Below, one piece after another: positions 54,167 through 64,000 of a stretch of 64,000 nt of DNA. Below the pieces are notes generated by a model, which was not told the origin of the DNA, made no database searches, and saw nothing but the letters and a program-made list of their open reading frames with translations. The stretch is from Murinocardiopsis flavida. Lineage in GTDB: Bacteria; Actinomycetota; Actinomycetes; Streptosporangiales; Streptosporangiaceae. The stretch is taken from contig NZ_PYGA01000002.1 in the NCBI RefSeq assembly GCF_003014485.1, forward strand, positions 310,001 to 374,000, given 5' to 3'. Both the position numbers and the translations under genes were made by a program. Every line of letters starts with the position of its first letter. Position 1 is the first letter of the stretch.

Positions 54167-56020
54167 GTGTCCAAGCGGATTGAGGACTACGCGCTGATCG
54201 GCGACATGCAGACCGCCGCTCTCGTTGGACGCGACGGCTCCATCGACTGGCTGTGCCTGCCGCACTTCGACTCTCCGGCGTGCCTGTCGGCGCTGCTCGG
54301 CGACGAGCAGAACGGCAACTGGTCGCTGCGCCCCACGCATCCCGAGGCGAAGGTCGTCCGGCGGCGCTACCGGCACGAGACCCTGATCCTCGAAACGGAC
54401 TGGGAGACCCCCGAGGGCGCCATCCGGGTCATCGACTTCATGCCGCCGCGCGGCAGCGCCCCGCACGTGGTCCGCATCGTCGAGGGGCTGCGCGGCTCCG
54501 TCCCCGTCGAGACCGCCGTGCGGCTGCGCTTCGACTACGGCAACGTGGTGCCGTGGATCCACCGCACCGGCAACGAGATCGTCGGCGTCGCCGGCCCCGA
54601 CTCCGTCTGGCTCAGCTCGCCGGTGGAGTTCGAGGGCCACAACTTCGTGCACGACGCCGAGTTCACGGTCGCCCCCCGGCAGAAGACCCCGTTCGTCATG
54701 ACGTGGCACCCCTCGCACGTCGAGGAGTCCGCCCACCTCGACGCCGAGAAGGCCCTCAACCAGACCGAGAAGTTCTGGCGGGGCTGGGTCGAGCAGTGCA
54801 ACTACGAGGGCGACTACCGCGACGCCGTCGTCCGCTCCCTCATCACCCTGAAGGCGCTGACCTACGGTCCCACCGGCGGCATCGTCGCGGCCCCCACCAC
54901 CTCCCTGCCCGAGGACATCGGCGGGGTCCGCAACTGGGACTACCGGTACTGCTGGCTGCGCGACGCCACCATCACCCTCGAGGCGCTGATCCGCAGCGGC
55001 TTCAGCACCGAGGCCTACGCCTGGCGCGAGTGGCTGGTCCGGGCGGTCGCGGGCGAACCGCAGCACATGCAGATCATGTACGGGGTGCGCGGCGAGCGGC
55101 GGCTCGCCGAATGGGAGGCCGACTGGCTGCCCGGCTACGAGAACTCCCGCCCGGTGCGCATCGGCAACGCCGCGGTCGGCCAGTACCAGCTGGACGTCTA
55201 CGGCGAGGTCATGGACGTGCTGCACCTGGCGCTGCGCTCCGGCCTGCACAGCGGCGAGCACGTGTGGGGCTTGCAGCGGTCCCTCGTCAACTACCTGGAA
55301 TGGTGCTGGGACTCCCCCGACGAAGGGCTGTGGGAGGTGCGCGGGCCCCGCCAGCACTTCGTCCACTCGAAGGTCATGGCGTGGGTCGCGGCCGACCGGG
55401 CGGTCCGCATGGTCGAGGAGTTCGGCAAGGAGGGGCCGGTCGAGCGCTGGCGCGCGCTGCGCGACACCATCCACGCCGAGGTGTGCGAGTACGGCTACGA
55501 CTCCGCGCGCAACACCTTCACCCAGTACTACGGCAGCAAGGAGCTCGACGCCGCCCTGCTGCTGATCCCCGAGGTCGGCTTCCTGCCCTACGACGACCCC
55601 CGCGTCATCGGCACCGTCGAGGCCGTCCGCGACGACCTGATGATCGACGGATTCGTCATGCGGTACCGCACCGACCGCGACGACGTCGCCGACAAGCTCC
55701 CCGGCCACGAAGGCGCGTTCCTGGCGTGCAGCTTCTGGCTCGCCAACGCGCTGCTGTCCATCGGCCGCGAGAAGGAGGCGCGCGAGCTGTTCGACCGCCT
55801 GCTCGCGCTGCGCAACGACGTCGGGCTGCTCGCAGAGGAGTGGGACGCCAAGGAGGGCCGCCAGATCGGCAACTTCCCGCAGGCGTTCAGCCACGTGCCC
55901 CTGGTGACCACCGCGCTCAACCTGTCGCGCCACGACGGGCAGCGGCGCGCCGAGTACGCGCCGTACTCCGCGCCGATCGCGGGATCCGGCGAGGAGGCCG
56001 CGCCGACCACGCGGCCCTGA
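54167..56020 (+). CDS. glycoside hydrolase family 15 (trehalase/glucoamylase-like)
   Basis: The 617-residue protein begins SKRIEDYALIGDMQTAALVG and SIDWLCLPHFDSPACLSALL, the N-terminal domain of the GH15 branch of actinobacterial trehalases. The catalytic (alpha/alpha)6 barrel contains LPEDIGGVRNWDYRYCWLRD, GVRGERRLAEWEADWLPGYE and DLMIDGFVMRYRTDRDD, with late LLAEEWDAKEGRQIGNFPQA carrying the second catalytic Glu. No signal peptide is seen, so it is cytoplasmic and more likely a trehalase-type enzyme than a secreted glucoamylase. GTG 54167 follows GGGGGTGA; GTG 54158 is possible. Confidence 0.9.
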   Translation: MSKRIEDYALIGDMQTAALVGRDGSIDWLCLPHFDSPACLSALLGDEQNGNWSLRPTHPEAKVVRRRYRHETLILETDWETPEGAIRVIDFMPPRGSAPHVVRIVEGLRGSVPVETAVRLRFDYGNVVPWIHRTGNEIVGVAGPDSVWLSSPVEFEGHNFVHDAEFTVAPRQKTPFVMTWHPSHVEESAHLDAEKALNQTEKFWRGWVEQCNYEGDYRDAVVRSLITLKALTYGPTGGIVAAPTTSLPEDIGGVRNWDYRYCWLRDATITLEALIRSGFSTEAYAWREWLVRAVAGEPQHMQIMYGVRGERRLAEWEADWLPGYENSRPVRIGNAAVGQYQLDVYGEVMDVLHLALRSGLHSGEHVWGLQRSLVNYLEWCWDSPDEGLWEVRGPRQHFVHSKVMAWVAADRAVRMVEEFGKEGPVERWRALRDTIHAEVCEYGYDSARNTFTQYYGSKELDAALLLIPEVGFLPYDDPRVIGTVEAVRDDLMIDGFVMRYRTDRDDVADKLPGHEGAFLACSFWLANALLSIGREKEARELFDRLLALRNDVGLLAEEWDAKEGRQIGNFPQAFSHVPLVTTALNLSRHDGQRRAEYAPYSAPIAGSGEEAAPTTRP

Positions 56021-56271
56021 GCGGGGCGGGCAGCGGGAGCCGCGCGGGCGGGTACCGGCGGGTGAACGCAGTAGGCGGAGAGGGCGGCGGGCGGTAGGCG
56101 CCGCCGACGTCCCTGCCCGGCGCCTGCCGCGCGCCGCATCCGGTCCGGCACCGGCCGACCGCCGGTCGTCCCGTGCCGCGCGGCCCGACAATCCCGGCGG
56201 AAAGTGGGTAGTGCCCCCCGCACGACCGTGCGCGGCCGGCGCCCGGTCCCCTCTCCTGCTAGGAGTCGCTC

Positions 56272-56481
56272 ATGGTCGGCAAGGCGGCAATCCCCACCAT
56301 CATCGTGATCTGGCTGCTGATCGGCGTGTTCGCGGCGATCCAGCGCGGCTACTTCGACAGCGGCGAGCAGAACTGCGCCTCGCTCGGCACCACAGCGGTG
56401 ACCATCCTCGCCGGTCCGCTGAACTACGTCGGCGTGAACCCCACCCTCGAATGCCCCGAGGTCCCCCAGCCCTCCAAGTAG
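56272..56481 (+). CDS. small conserved membrane protein
   Basis: The 69-residue protein has one N-terminal membrane helix (IPTIIVIWLLIGVFAAIQRG) followed by YFDSGEQNCASLGTTAVTIL, a second weaker hydrophobic segment and a short tail with Cys-Pro. Similar small proteins occur across actinobacteria; function unknown. AGGAGT 6-11 bases before ATG supports it strongly. It is convergent with the PDZ kinase gene. Confidence 0.75.
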   Translation: MVGKAAIPTIIVIWLLIGVFAAIQRGYFDSGEQNCASLGTTAVTILAGPLNYVGVNPTLECPEVPQPSK

Positions 56482-56518
56482 CGCCCGCCCGCACGCCGCG
56501 GTGGCACCCGCGCCCTGG

Positions 56519-58585
56519 TCACTGGCCGGACTGGTCCGACTTCGCGCCGAGTGTCACCGTGACGTCGGCCTCCGCGCCGTCGGGGCCGCGGTAGGTCAGC
56601 TCGACCCGGTCACCGGGCTTCTTCTCGTTGACCAGCAGGATGAGGTGGTCGGAGTTGCGCACCTCCTCGGAGTCGAACTCCACGATGAGGTCGCCCGGGC
56701 GCAGCCCCGCTTCGTCGGCGGGCCCTCCGGGGGTGATCGGCGGTGAGTCGCCCGCGTCGCCGCTGTTCTGGCTCTGGATCTTCGCACCGCCGGAGGAGTT
56801 GTCGGTCTCCAGGACGACGCCTATGGCCGCCTCGCCGCCACCCGAAGCGCCCGCCGATGGTGACGGCGACGGCGGGGCGGACTCAGGCTCGGACCCGGCC
56901 GGGGGCGAGGCCTGCTCCGGGGAGTCGGGCGACTGCGCACTCTCGGGCTCGTTGGCCGGCGCCTGCTGCGTGCCGCCGAGGAGCCAGTACATGCCGCCCG
57001 CGCCGCCCGCGAGGCACAGCACGATGAGCAGCGTCATACCGATGAGCGCGGGCGCACGCGACTTCTTCCGCTTCGCCGGCCGTTCTCCTCCCGGCACCGC
57101 GCCCATGGGGGCGGTGGGGGCCGCGCCGGCGGGCCCGCCGGGCGCCCCGGCCCCGAGGTGGGGCGCGCCGCCCCCGAACGCCGGTTGAGGGGGCTGCGGC
57201 GGCGGCTGCTGCGGGCGTGCCCCGCGCATGCCGCCCACGGGGCGCTGCGGGCCCACGCCGAACGACTGCTGGGGCGCAGTGGGCGGCGGAGCGGCGAACG
57301 AGCCGTGGTTCGGGCCGGTGGGCGGCCCCGCGGGCGGTGCGGCGTTGGGGCCGGTGGGCGGCCCGGCGTTGGGGCCGGTGGGCGGCCCGGCGTTCGGGCC
57401 GGTGATCCGCGGCCCCTGCGGGGGGCCGCCCTGCGGCGGGGTGGCGGCACTCGGGGGCTGCTCCGCCGGCGGAGGGCCGCTCGGCGGGCCCTGCGGCAGC
57501 GCCGACTCGACCGCGCCGCCGGCGTCCTCCGCGGGCGCCTGCTCGGCCGCTGCGGGGCCGGACGGCTCCGGCTCGCCGGGTTCGGCGGCCGGGCCCGACA
57601 CCATCGCGGCGTCGGCTCCGGCGGCGCCTGCCGCGGCCGCTCCCGCCGCGGCCCCGGCCGCTCCGGGGTTGGACACCGGCGCGCTCCACGGCACCGACGT
57701 GCTCACCGAGCGCAGCGTGGTGATCCAGTCGAAGGCCGACGGCCGGTCGGTCGCCTCGGCGGAGAACATCGACGTGATCCGGTCGCGCTGCTGCGGACCC
57801 GCGGCCTCCACCGCGGGCAGTGCGGCGAACCGCTCGCGCAGCTGCTCCGGAGCGGGCGGCGGCTCCTCCCCGGCGAGCACGAAGTAGACGATGGCGCCGA
57901 ACGCGTAGCGGTCGGTGGCGGCCGAGTACTCGCCGTTGAACACCTCGGGTGCCGCGTAGCCGGGGGTGAACCACGGCTTCGCGGTCATGTGCCGGGTGGC
58001 GATGCGGCTCAGCCCGAAGTCGACCAGCGTCGCCTGGCCCTCGTCGCTGATCATGATGTTGCCGGGAGAGAGGTCGCCGTGCACCACCGCGCGCTTGGAC
58101 GGGGTGGCCCGCCCGGAATGCAGCCAGTCGAGGACCTCGGCGATCTGCTCCAGGTGGCGCAGGACCTCGCGCTGCCCCTTGGGTCCGTCGACGGCGTGCT
58201 CGGCCCGCCAGTCGCGCAGGTCGATGCCCTCGACGTAGTTCATCACCAGGAACAGCGACCGGTCGGTGTACTCCGCCGACTCGCCGCTGCGGTGCTCGGG
58301 CACGCCCTCGAAGTGCTCGCGGACCCCCACGACGCCGAGCCGGTTGATGAACCGCAGCAGTTCGGCCTGGTCGTTCCAGCGCGAGCTGAGATCGCGGAAC
58401 TGCTCCTCGTTGACCGCGACATCGGAGTTGAGGACCTTCACCACGACCGGCTCGGTCTGCCCGGCGAGGGTCACCTCGGCGAGGTAGAGCGTGGCCTCTC
58501 CCCCGCGTCCGACCGACCTGACCAGGCGGTATTTGTCCGGGTGCGAATCGGGGCCGACGAACAGCGCAGAACTCAACGCGAACAC
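56519..58585 (-). CDS. transmembrane Ser/Thr kinase-like protein with extracellular PDZ domain
   Basis: The 688-residue protein has an N-terminal kinase domain (about 15-290): G-loop RSVGRGGEATLYLAE, VVVKVLNSD with the ATP lysine, catalytic loop VVHGDLSPGNIMI and VDFGLSRIA. A Pro/Ala/Gly-rich linker (about 300-505) precedes one membrane helix (513-536) and a C-terminal PDZ domain (about 586-683, PADEAGLRPGDLIVEFDSEE). The catalytic loop reads H-G-D-L-S-P-G-N, so the Lys of H-R-D-x-K-P-x-N is replaced by Ser. Extracellular PDZ is unusual in place of PASTA. GTG 58585 is the start. Confidence 0.9.
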   Translation of the reverse strand: MFALSSALFVGPDSHPDKYRLVRSVGRGGEATLYLAEVTLAGQTEPVVVKVLNSDVAVNEEQFRDLSSRWNDQAELLRFINRLGVVGVREHFEGVPEHRSGESAEYTDRSLFLVMNYVEGIDLRDWRAEHAVDGPKGQREVLRHLEQIAEVLDWLHSGRATPSKRAVVHGDLSPGNIMISDEGQATLVDFGLSRIATRHMTAKPWFTPGYAAPEVFNGEYSAATDRYAFGAIVYFVLAGEEPPPAPEQLRERFAALPAVEAAGPQQRDRITSMFSAEATDRPSAFDWITTLRSVSTSVPWSAPVSNPGAAGAAAGAAAAGAAGADAAMVSGPAAEPGEPEPSGPAAAEQAPAEDAGGAVESALPQGPPSGPPPAEQPPSAATPPQGGPPQGPRITGPNAGPPTGPNAGPPTGPNAAPPAGPPTGPNHGSFAAPPPTAPQQSFGVGPQRPVGGMRGARPQQPPPQPPQPAFGGGAPHLGAGAPGGPAGAAPTAPMGAVPGGERPAKRKKSRAPALIGMTLLIVLCLAGGAGGMYWLLGGTQQAPANEPESAQSPDSPEQASPPAGSEPESAPPSPSPSAGASGGGEAAIGVVLETDNSSGGAKIQSQNSGDAGDSPPITPGGPADEAGLRPGDLIVEFDSEEVRNSDHLILLVNEKKPGDRVELTYRGPDGAEADVTVTLGAKSDQSGQ

Positions 58586-58859
58586 TCATTCCGGTCAGGC
58601 GGGTGGCGGGGGAAGGTGGGGCGCTGGACAAGGGTAGCGGCACCGACAGCGCACCAGGATCGTCGGTGGCGCACGGGATCCGGGCGGCGTCCGGGCCGTG
58701 TCCGGGCCGAGTCCGGTCGGCGCCCGGGCCGAGGAGAGGACGGTCGGCACCCGGTCGGTGTCCGGGTCGAACAGAGGGCGGTCGGCCGCGACGGGATACG
58801 CTGCCGCCCGACAACGGATCCGTGCGCGTCCGCGCCGCGAAGGTGATGGAGACGATCAG

Positions 58860-60668
<1,809 letters not shown>

Positions 60669-60976
60669 GACCCGCGCGGACCCCGGGCCGCGCAGTGCGC
60701 CCGGGGCGGACCGCGGCCCCCCAACGCGGCGCACTCACCACGGCCGCCCGCGCCCGAAGCACCGCGGCACCAACGGACTGCGGCCACACAGCGCGGCGCG
60801 CTCACGACGACCGCCCCCGCCGGAAGCGCCCCCGGCACCTTCGGACCCCTGGCCGCGACCGAGGGCGGTGCGCTGGGCGGATGACATCTGTCATGGGGAT
60901 CACGGGCGCGATCGCATCGCGACGGGGTGACCGTTGCGACTACTGTCGGATTCCCCGTCGCGACACGCTGGATTCC
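60669..60976. other. intergenic region with a hairpin
   Basis: About 310 bp. CCCCGGGC at 60681-60688 and GCCCGGGG at 60699-60706 form an 8-bp stem that may terminate the kinase transcript. The last 100 bp are less GC-rich and should hold the promoter of the next gene. No gene seen. Confidence 0.5.
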
Positions 60977-61816
60977 ATGACGGCCGGACGAACGGATCTC
61001 GACATCACCTCCACCTCACCGCGGCGGCCCGCGCCCGACGGCTCCGCTGGCGGGCCCACCGCCGATGGGCCCGCCGCCGACGCCGCCCCCGGTGCGACCA
61101 CCGCCGCGTCCCCGCCCCAGGGCGACCCCGCTTCGATCGGGCAGCCCGATCGGCCCTACCTGCCCTGGCGTGGCAAGGCGACCCGCACGGACAAGGCGCT
61201 TCTCGGCGCCATCCTCGGCGTGCTCGCCCTCATGCTGGTGCTGTGGCCGCTGCGCCCCTATCTGATCGCCTCCCACCCGGTGCTGCTGGCCTTCGTGACC
61301 GGGAGCAAGGCCGCGGTCGGCGCGGCCGCTGCGTACGCACGCATCGGCGAGGTCCCGTTGTGGCTCGCGGTGCTCGCGGGGACGGTCGGCATGTCGAAGT
61401 TCGACTGGCTGTTCTGGTGGACGGGGCGGCAGTGGGGCCGCGGCATCGTGAACATGTTCGCCCAGGGTGAGCGCGCCAGGAAGCTCGCCGAGAAGACGCG
61501 GCACATGAACCCCTGGTTCATCCGGACGGGCGTCGTCCTGGCGGTCCTGCCGGGGGTTCCCAGCGCGCTCGTGTACGCCCTGGCGGGGTGGACGGGGATG
61601 CGGCCGGCGACGTTCATCGTCCTGAACGTCCTCGGTTCGCTGCTCATGGCAGGGCTGGTCGCCGGAATCGGGTACGGGCTCGGACAGGCGGCGGTGGACC
61701 TCGTCATCGCCATCGACGACAAGGCGATCTGGATCAGCATCGGCATCGTGACGGCGATCTCGGTGGCGTCGAGCTACAAGGCCCAACGCGCCGCAGCGCG
61801 CAAGAAGGCGGCCTGA
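60977..61816 (+). CDS. DedA/VTT-domain membrane protein
   Basis: The 279-residue protein has a Pro/Ala-rich N-terminus (about 1-75), then membrane segments LLGAILGVLALMLVLWPLRP, ASHPVLLAFVTGSKAAVGAA and the VTT-type core with EVPLWLAVLAGTVGMSKFDW, GRQWGRGIVNMF, FIRTGVVLAVLPGVPSALVY and LNVLGSLLMAGLVAGIGYGL. The R/x-F-x-P-x-x-x-x-x-x-x-A-G pattern of DedA proteins is recognisable as PGVPSALVYALAG. DedA proteins act as flippases for undecaprenyl phosphate or other lipids; the substrate here is unproven. Confidence 0.75.
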   Translation: MTAGRTDLDITSTSPRRPAPDGSAGGPTADGPAADAAPGATTAASPPQGDPASIGQPDRPYLPWRGKATRTDKALLGAILGVLALMLVLWPLRPYLIASHPVLLAFVTGSKAAVGAAAAYARIGEVPLWLAVLAGTVGMSKFDWLFWWTGRQWGRGIVNMFAQGERARKLAEKTRHMNPWFIRTGVVLAVLPGVPSALVYALAGWTGMRPATFIVLNVLGSLLMAGLVAGIGYGLGQAAVDLVIAIDDKAIWISIGIVTAISVASSYKAQRAAARKKAA

Positions 61817-61958
61817 GCGGCGCGCGGAATCACGGCGGCCGAACAACGCGCGGAGTCGCGAGGGCTGAGCGGCGCGCGGAACCGGGCTGGGGCAAGGGTT
61901 TCAGTGATCGGCGCATTCCGGTCATCAGCGTCGGCGCCGACCGATAGTGTTCGGTGCC

Positions 61959-62633
61959 ATGTCTGGACGACCCCTCCACGAGATCATGGACGCCGGGTGG
62001 GCCAAGGCCCTCGAACCCGTGGCCGACACCATCACCGCGATGGGCGAGTTCCTGCGCAACGAAGTCGCGCAGGGCCGCACCTACCTCCCCGCCGGCGAGA
62101 ACGTCCTGCGCGCGTTCCAGCAGCCCTTTGACGACGTTCGGCTGCTCCTCGTCGGCCAGGACCCGTACCCCACCCCGGGCAACGCGGTGGGGCTCAGCTT
62201 CTCGGTGGCACCCGATGTGCGGCTGCCCGGCAGCCTGCGCAACATCTTCAAGGAGATGGGCGACGACATCGGGGCGCCCATGCCCTCCAACGGCGACCTC
62301 ACCCCCTGGACCGACCGCGGTGTGCTGCTGCTGAACCGGGCGCTCACGACCATGCCGGGCAAGCCGGGGTCGCACCGCGGCAAGGGCTGGGAGAAGGTCA
62401 CCGACTGCGCCATCCAGGCGCTGGCCGCCCGCTCCAAGCCCATGGTCGCCATCCTGTGGGGCCGCGACGCCCGCAACCTCCGCCCGCTGATGCCCCAGGT
62501 CCCGTGCGTGGAGTCGACCCACCCGAGCCCCATGTCGGCGAACAACGGCTTCTTCGGGTCGCGGCCCTTCAGCAAGGCCAACGCCCTGCTCGAAGAGCAG
62601 GGCGCCGAGCCCATCGACTGGCGGCTCCCCTAG
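61959..62633 (+). CDS. ung: uracil-DNA glycosylase (family 1)
   Basis: The 224-residue enzyme removes uracil from DNA. It has the water-activating loop [20 protein letters not shown] with the catalytic Asp68, the uracil-binding [19 protein letters not shown] and the DNA-intercalating [20 protein letters not shown] with the catalytic His. ATG 61959 fits the homologous start; a GTG at 61947 would add four residues. Its stop lies 3 bp from the convergent VOC gene stop. Confidence 0.95.
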   Translation: MSGRPLHEIMDAGWAKALEPVADTITAMGEFLRNEVAQGRTYLPAGENVLRAFQQPFDDVRLLLVGQDPYPTPGNAVGLSFSVAPDVRLPGSLRNIFKEMGDDIGAPMPSNGDLTPWTDRGVLLLNRALTTMPGKPGSHRGKGWEKVTDCAIQALAARSKPMVAILWGRDARNLRPLMPQVPCVESTHPSPMSANNGFFGSRPFSKANALLEEQGAEPIDWRLP

Positions 62634-62636
62634 CCG

Positions 62637-63041
62637 TCAGTCCACCTCCCTGTCGCGCGGGGTGGCGGCGAGTTCCGCGTCGCTGCGTTCGATGCAGAAC
62701 TCGTTGCCCTCCGGGTCGGCGAGCACGACGAACCCCATTCCGTCGTCGGTGCGGAAGTCGGCGTACAGGGTGGCGCCCAGGGCGATCACCCGCTCGACCT
62801 CTTCGTCGCGGCTCGCGCTGTTCGGGCCGAGGTCGAAGTGCAGCCGGTTCTTCACCGTCTTCTTCTCGGGCACCTGGAGGAACAGGATGTTCGGCTGACC
62901 GTGGGGGGTTTCGACGAGGGCTTCGTTCGCCCCCGGCTGGTCCTCGTTGCTGATCGGCGATCCGACCACAGCGCCCCAGAAGAGGGCGAGGGTGTAGGGA
63001 TCCTCGCAGTCGACGGTGACAGTGCGGATGGGTGACGGCAC
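62637..63041 (-). CDS. VOC (glyoxalase/bleomycin-resistance-like) family protein
   Basis: The 134-residue protein has IRTVTVDCEDPYTLALFWGA at the start, NILFLQVPEKKTVKNRLHFD in the middle and GFVVLADPEGNEFCIERSDA at the end, the VOC metal-binding and closing motifs (H of RLHFD, E of FCIE). This is the actinobacterial glyoxalase-like domain type with unknown substrate. GTG 63041 is used, with GAAAGG about ten bases upstream. Confidence 0.85.
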   Translation of the reverse strand: MPSPIRTVTVDCEDPYTLALFWGAVVGSPISNEDQPGANEALVETPHGQPNILFLQVPEKKTVKNRLHFDLGPNSASRDEEVERVIALGATLYADFRTDDGMGFVVLADPEGNEFCIERSDAELAATPRDREVD

Positions 63042-63220
63042 AGAACGGGCCTTTCTGTCGCGGGTGCGCGCGGTCGTCCGGCGCACGGGGGCCTTCGAGT
63101 CTGTCCACAGAACAGCTCGGCGACAAGGATTATTCGGGACGGCACGTTGAGCCTGTGTTACGTGAGGCGGTTGGATGGGCGTGCGCCCCAATTCCGACCT
63201 GTGTGGAAGGAACCCCGCCG

Positions 63221-64000
63221 ATGGCCGGTTCACTGTCCTGTTCGCATGCGCTGCGCCTGCTGGGCCACCGCGACAGCCGGGTGCTGGACGCCGCCGGCGC
63301 GTTGACCGGTGCGGGCGCCGAGGCGTCCGGCGTGCCGGGGCTGGGCGCGCTGACCACGCTGCTCATCTCGCACGGTGCCGACGCGGTCCGGCACGTGCGC
63401 GAGCGCATGGCGGGGCTGAACCGGCTCGACCGCACGGAGCGCATCGCCGCCGCGCACGCCGTCATCGTGGTGGCGGCCTACTTCGAGGCGCTCGACGCCG
63501 TCCTCGCCGAGGACCCGGACGGCCCGCGGCTGCGCGACCTCGACCTCGGCGGCGCCGAGCAGGTCGCCCTCGCGACCTCGGGTCGGCTGCCCGAAGGGTA
63601 CGGCGGCATCGTCATGACGCTGCTGGAGTCGCCCATCCCGCTGCCGTCGGCGCACCGGCCCTACGAGGACAACATCCTGCGCGTCTCCGCGCTGTACGAC
63701 GACATGACGAGGAGCCTCGTCGGCTACCTCGGCGGCATCGACCGCGACGGCGGGGCGAGCGCCAAGGCCGTGCGCTCCGTGCTGTTCAAGGGGATGGCGC
63801 CGAACGGCACGACGCTGCTCGACACCGCGTTGGAGCGTTACGCCTCGACGTTCCGGGAGTTGGCAGCGGCGGTCCCCGAGTTCGCCGTGTGGGCGGGCCT
63901 GCTGGACCACCAGGCCACCCGGCGGGCAGCGGGCGCGGCGGCGGCGGAGATCGGCGCCCGGATCGACGGCATCGGCACGGGGCTGGCGGGGCTCGGCGCG
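63221..64000 (+). CDS. N-terminal part of a probable NACHT-type NTPase (partial, runs off the right edge)
   Basis: The frame is open from ATG 63221, behind GGAAGGA (63205-63211), to the window end: at least 260 residues with no stop. The start LSCSHALRLLGHRDSRVLDA and the segment RIAAAHAVIVVAAYFEALDA resemble the all-helical N-terminal domain (NNH type) that precedes NACHT NTPase domains in actinobacterial NLR-like proteins. Predicted structure is entirely helical. The NACHT Walker motifs would lie beyond residue 260 and are not visible, so the assignment is by resemblance only. Some bacterial NACHT proteins protect against phages. Confidence 0.5.
   Translation, partial: MAGSLSCSHALRLLGHRDSRVLDAAGALTGAGAEASGVPGLGALTTLLISHGADAVRHVRERMAGLNRLDRTERIAAAHAVIVVAAYFEALDAVLAEDPDGPRLRDLDLGGAEQVALATSGRLPEGYGGIVMTLLESPIPLPSAHRPYEDNILRVSALYDDMTRSLVGYLGGIDRDGGASAKAVRSVLFKGMAPNGTTLLDTALERYASTFRELAAAVPEFAVWAGLLDHQATRRAAGAAAAEIGARIDGIGTGLAGLGA

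Overview
The window is very GC-rich DNA with tightly packed genes, many GTG starts (some TTG), 4-bp start/stop overlaps and several apparently leaderless promoters. The gene content points to an actinomycete: a RamB-type regulator beside isocitrate lyase, an ergothioneine cluster, a FolP2-like protein, a C-rich-loop 6C-type small RNA and LytR-CpsA-Psr and MocR/YczE genes. A Streptosporangiales/Nocardiopsis-like genome is my best guess, but the genus is inference. Most of the window looks like ordinary chromosome. I see no insertion sequences, CRISPR arrays, tRNA or rRNA genes.

Layout. 0-9 kb: a 5'-truncated Ser/Thr kinase fragment at the left edge, then regulators (MerR, TetR, AraC) mixed with small enzymes (flavoprotein, acyltransferase, acyl-CoA dehydrogenase, two-domain-family VOC protein, acetyltransferase). 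7.5-10.6 kb: ramB-like regulator divergent from aceA, the entry to the glyoxylate shunt. 10.8-15.2 kb: phosphotransferase, CPBP protease-like protein, and an MFS/GntR divergent pair. 15.3-18.0 kb: three-gene ABC exporter. 18-26.7 kb: DUF3592-like protein, secreted subtilase, RraA-like protein, FolP2-like protein, double AsnC regulator, LCP ligase, lipoprotein and OmpA-like protein. 26.8-33.3 kb: glutamate dehydrogenase, flavin reductase, His-rich membrane protein, secreted chitinase-like GH18, secreted LAS-type protein, MFS. 33.9-38.2 kb: tldD/tldE, a 6C-like small RNA, a small zinc-ribbon-like protein and an acetyltransferase. 38.3-42.8 kb: egtABCD on the minus strand for ergothioneine. 43-47.3 kb: a MerR-type-promoter-driven dehydrogenase, two genes sharing a duplicated domain, and rtcB. 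47.4-53.9 kb: moaA, a lipase-like hydrolase, an acyl-CoA synthetase and the MocR/YczE divergent pair. 54-64 kb: GH15 glycosidase, two divergent Ser/Thr kinases (one with a PDZ domain, one with TPR-like repeats), a VTT-type membrane protein, uracil-DNA glycosylase, a VOC protein and, running off the right edge, what looks like the N-terminus of a NACHT-type NTPase.

The most interesting points are: the three-hairpin C-rich small RNA at 37.1 kb; two MerR-type promoters 42 kb apart that share the same half-sites and suggest a two-locus regulon; the PDZ kinase with an altered catalytic loop facing a TPR kinase carrying a 132-bp internal duplication; and the NACHT-like N-terminal domain at the right edge, a family linked to anti-phage defence in other bacteria.
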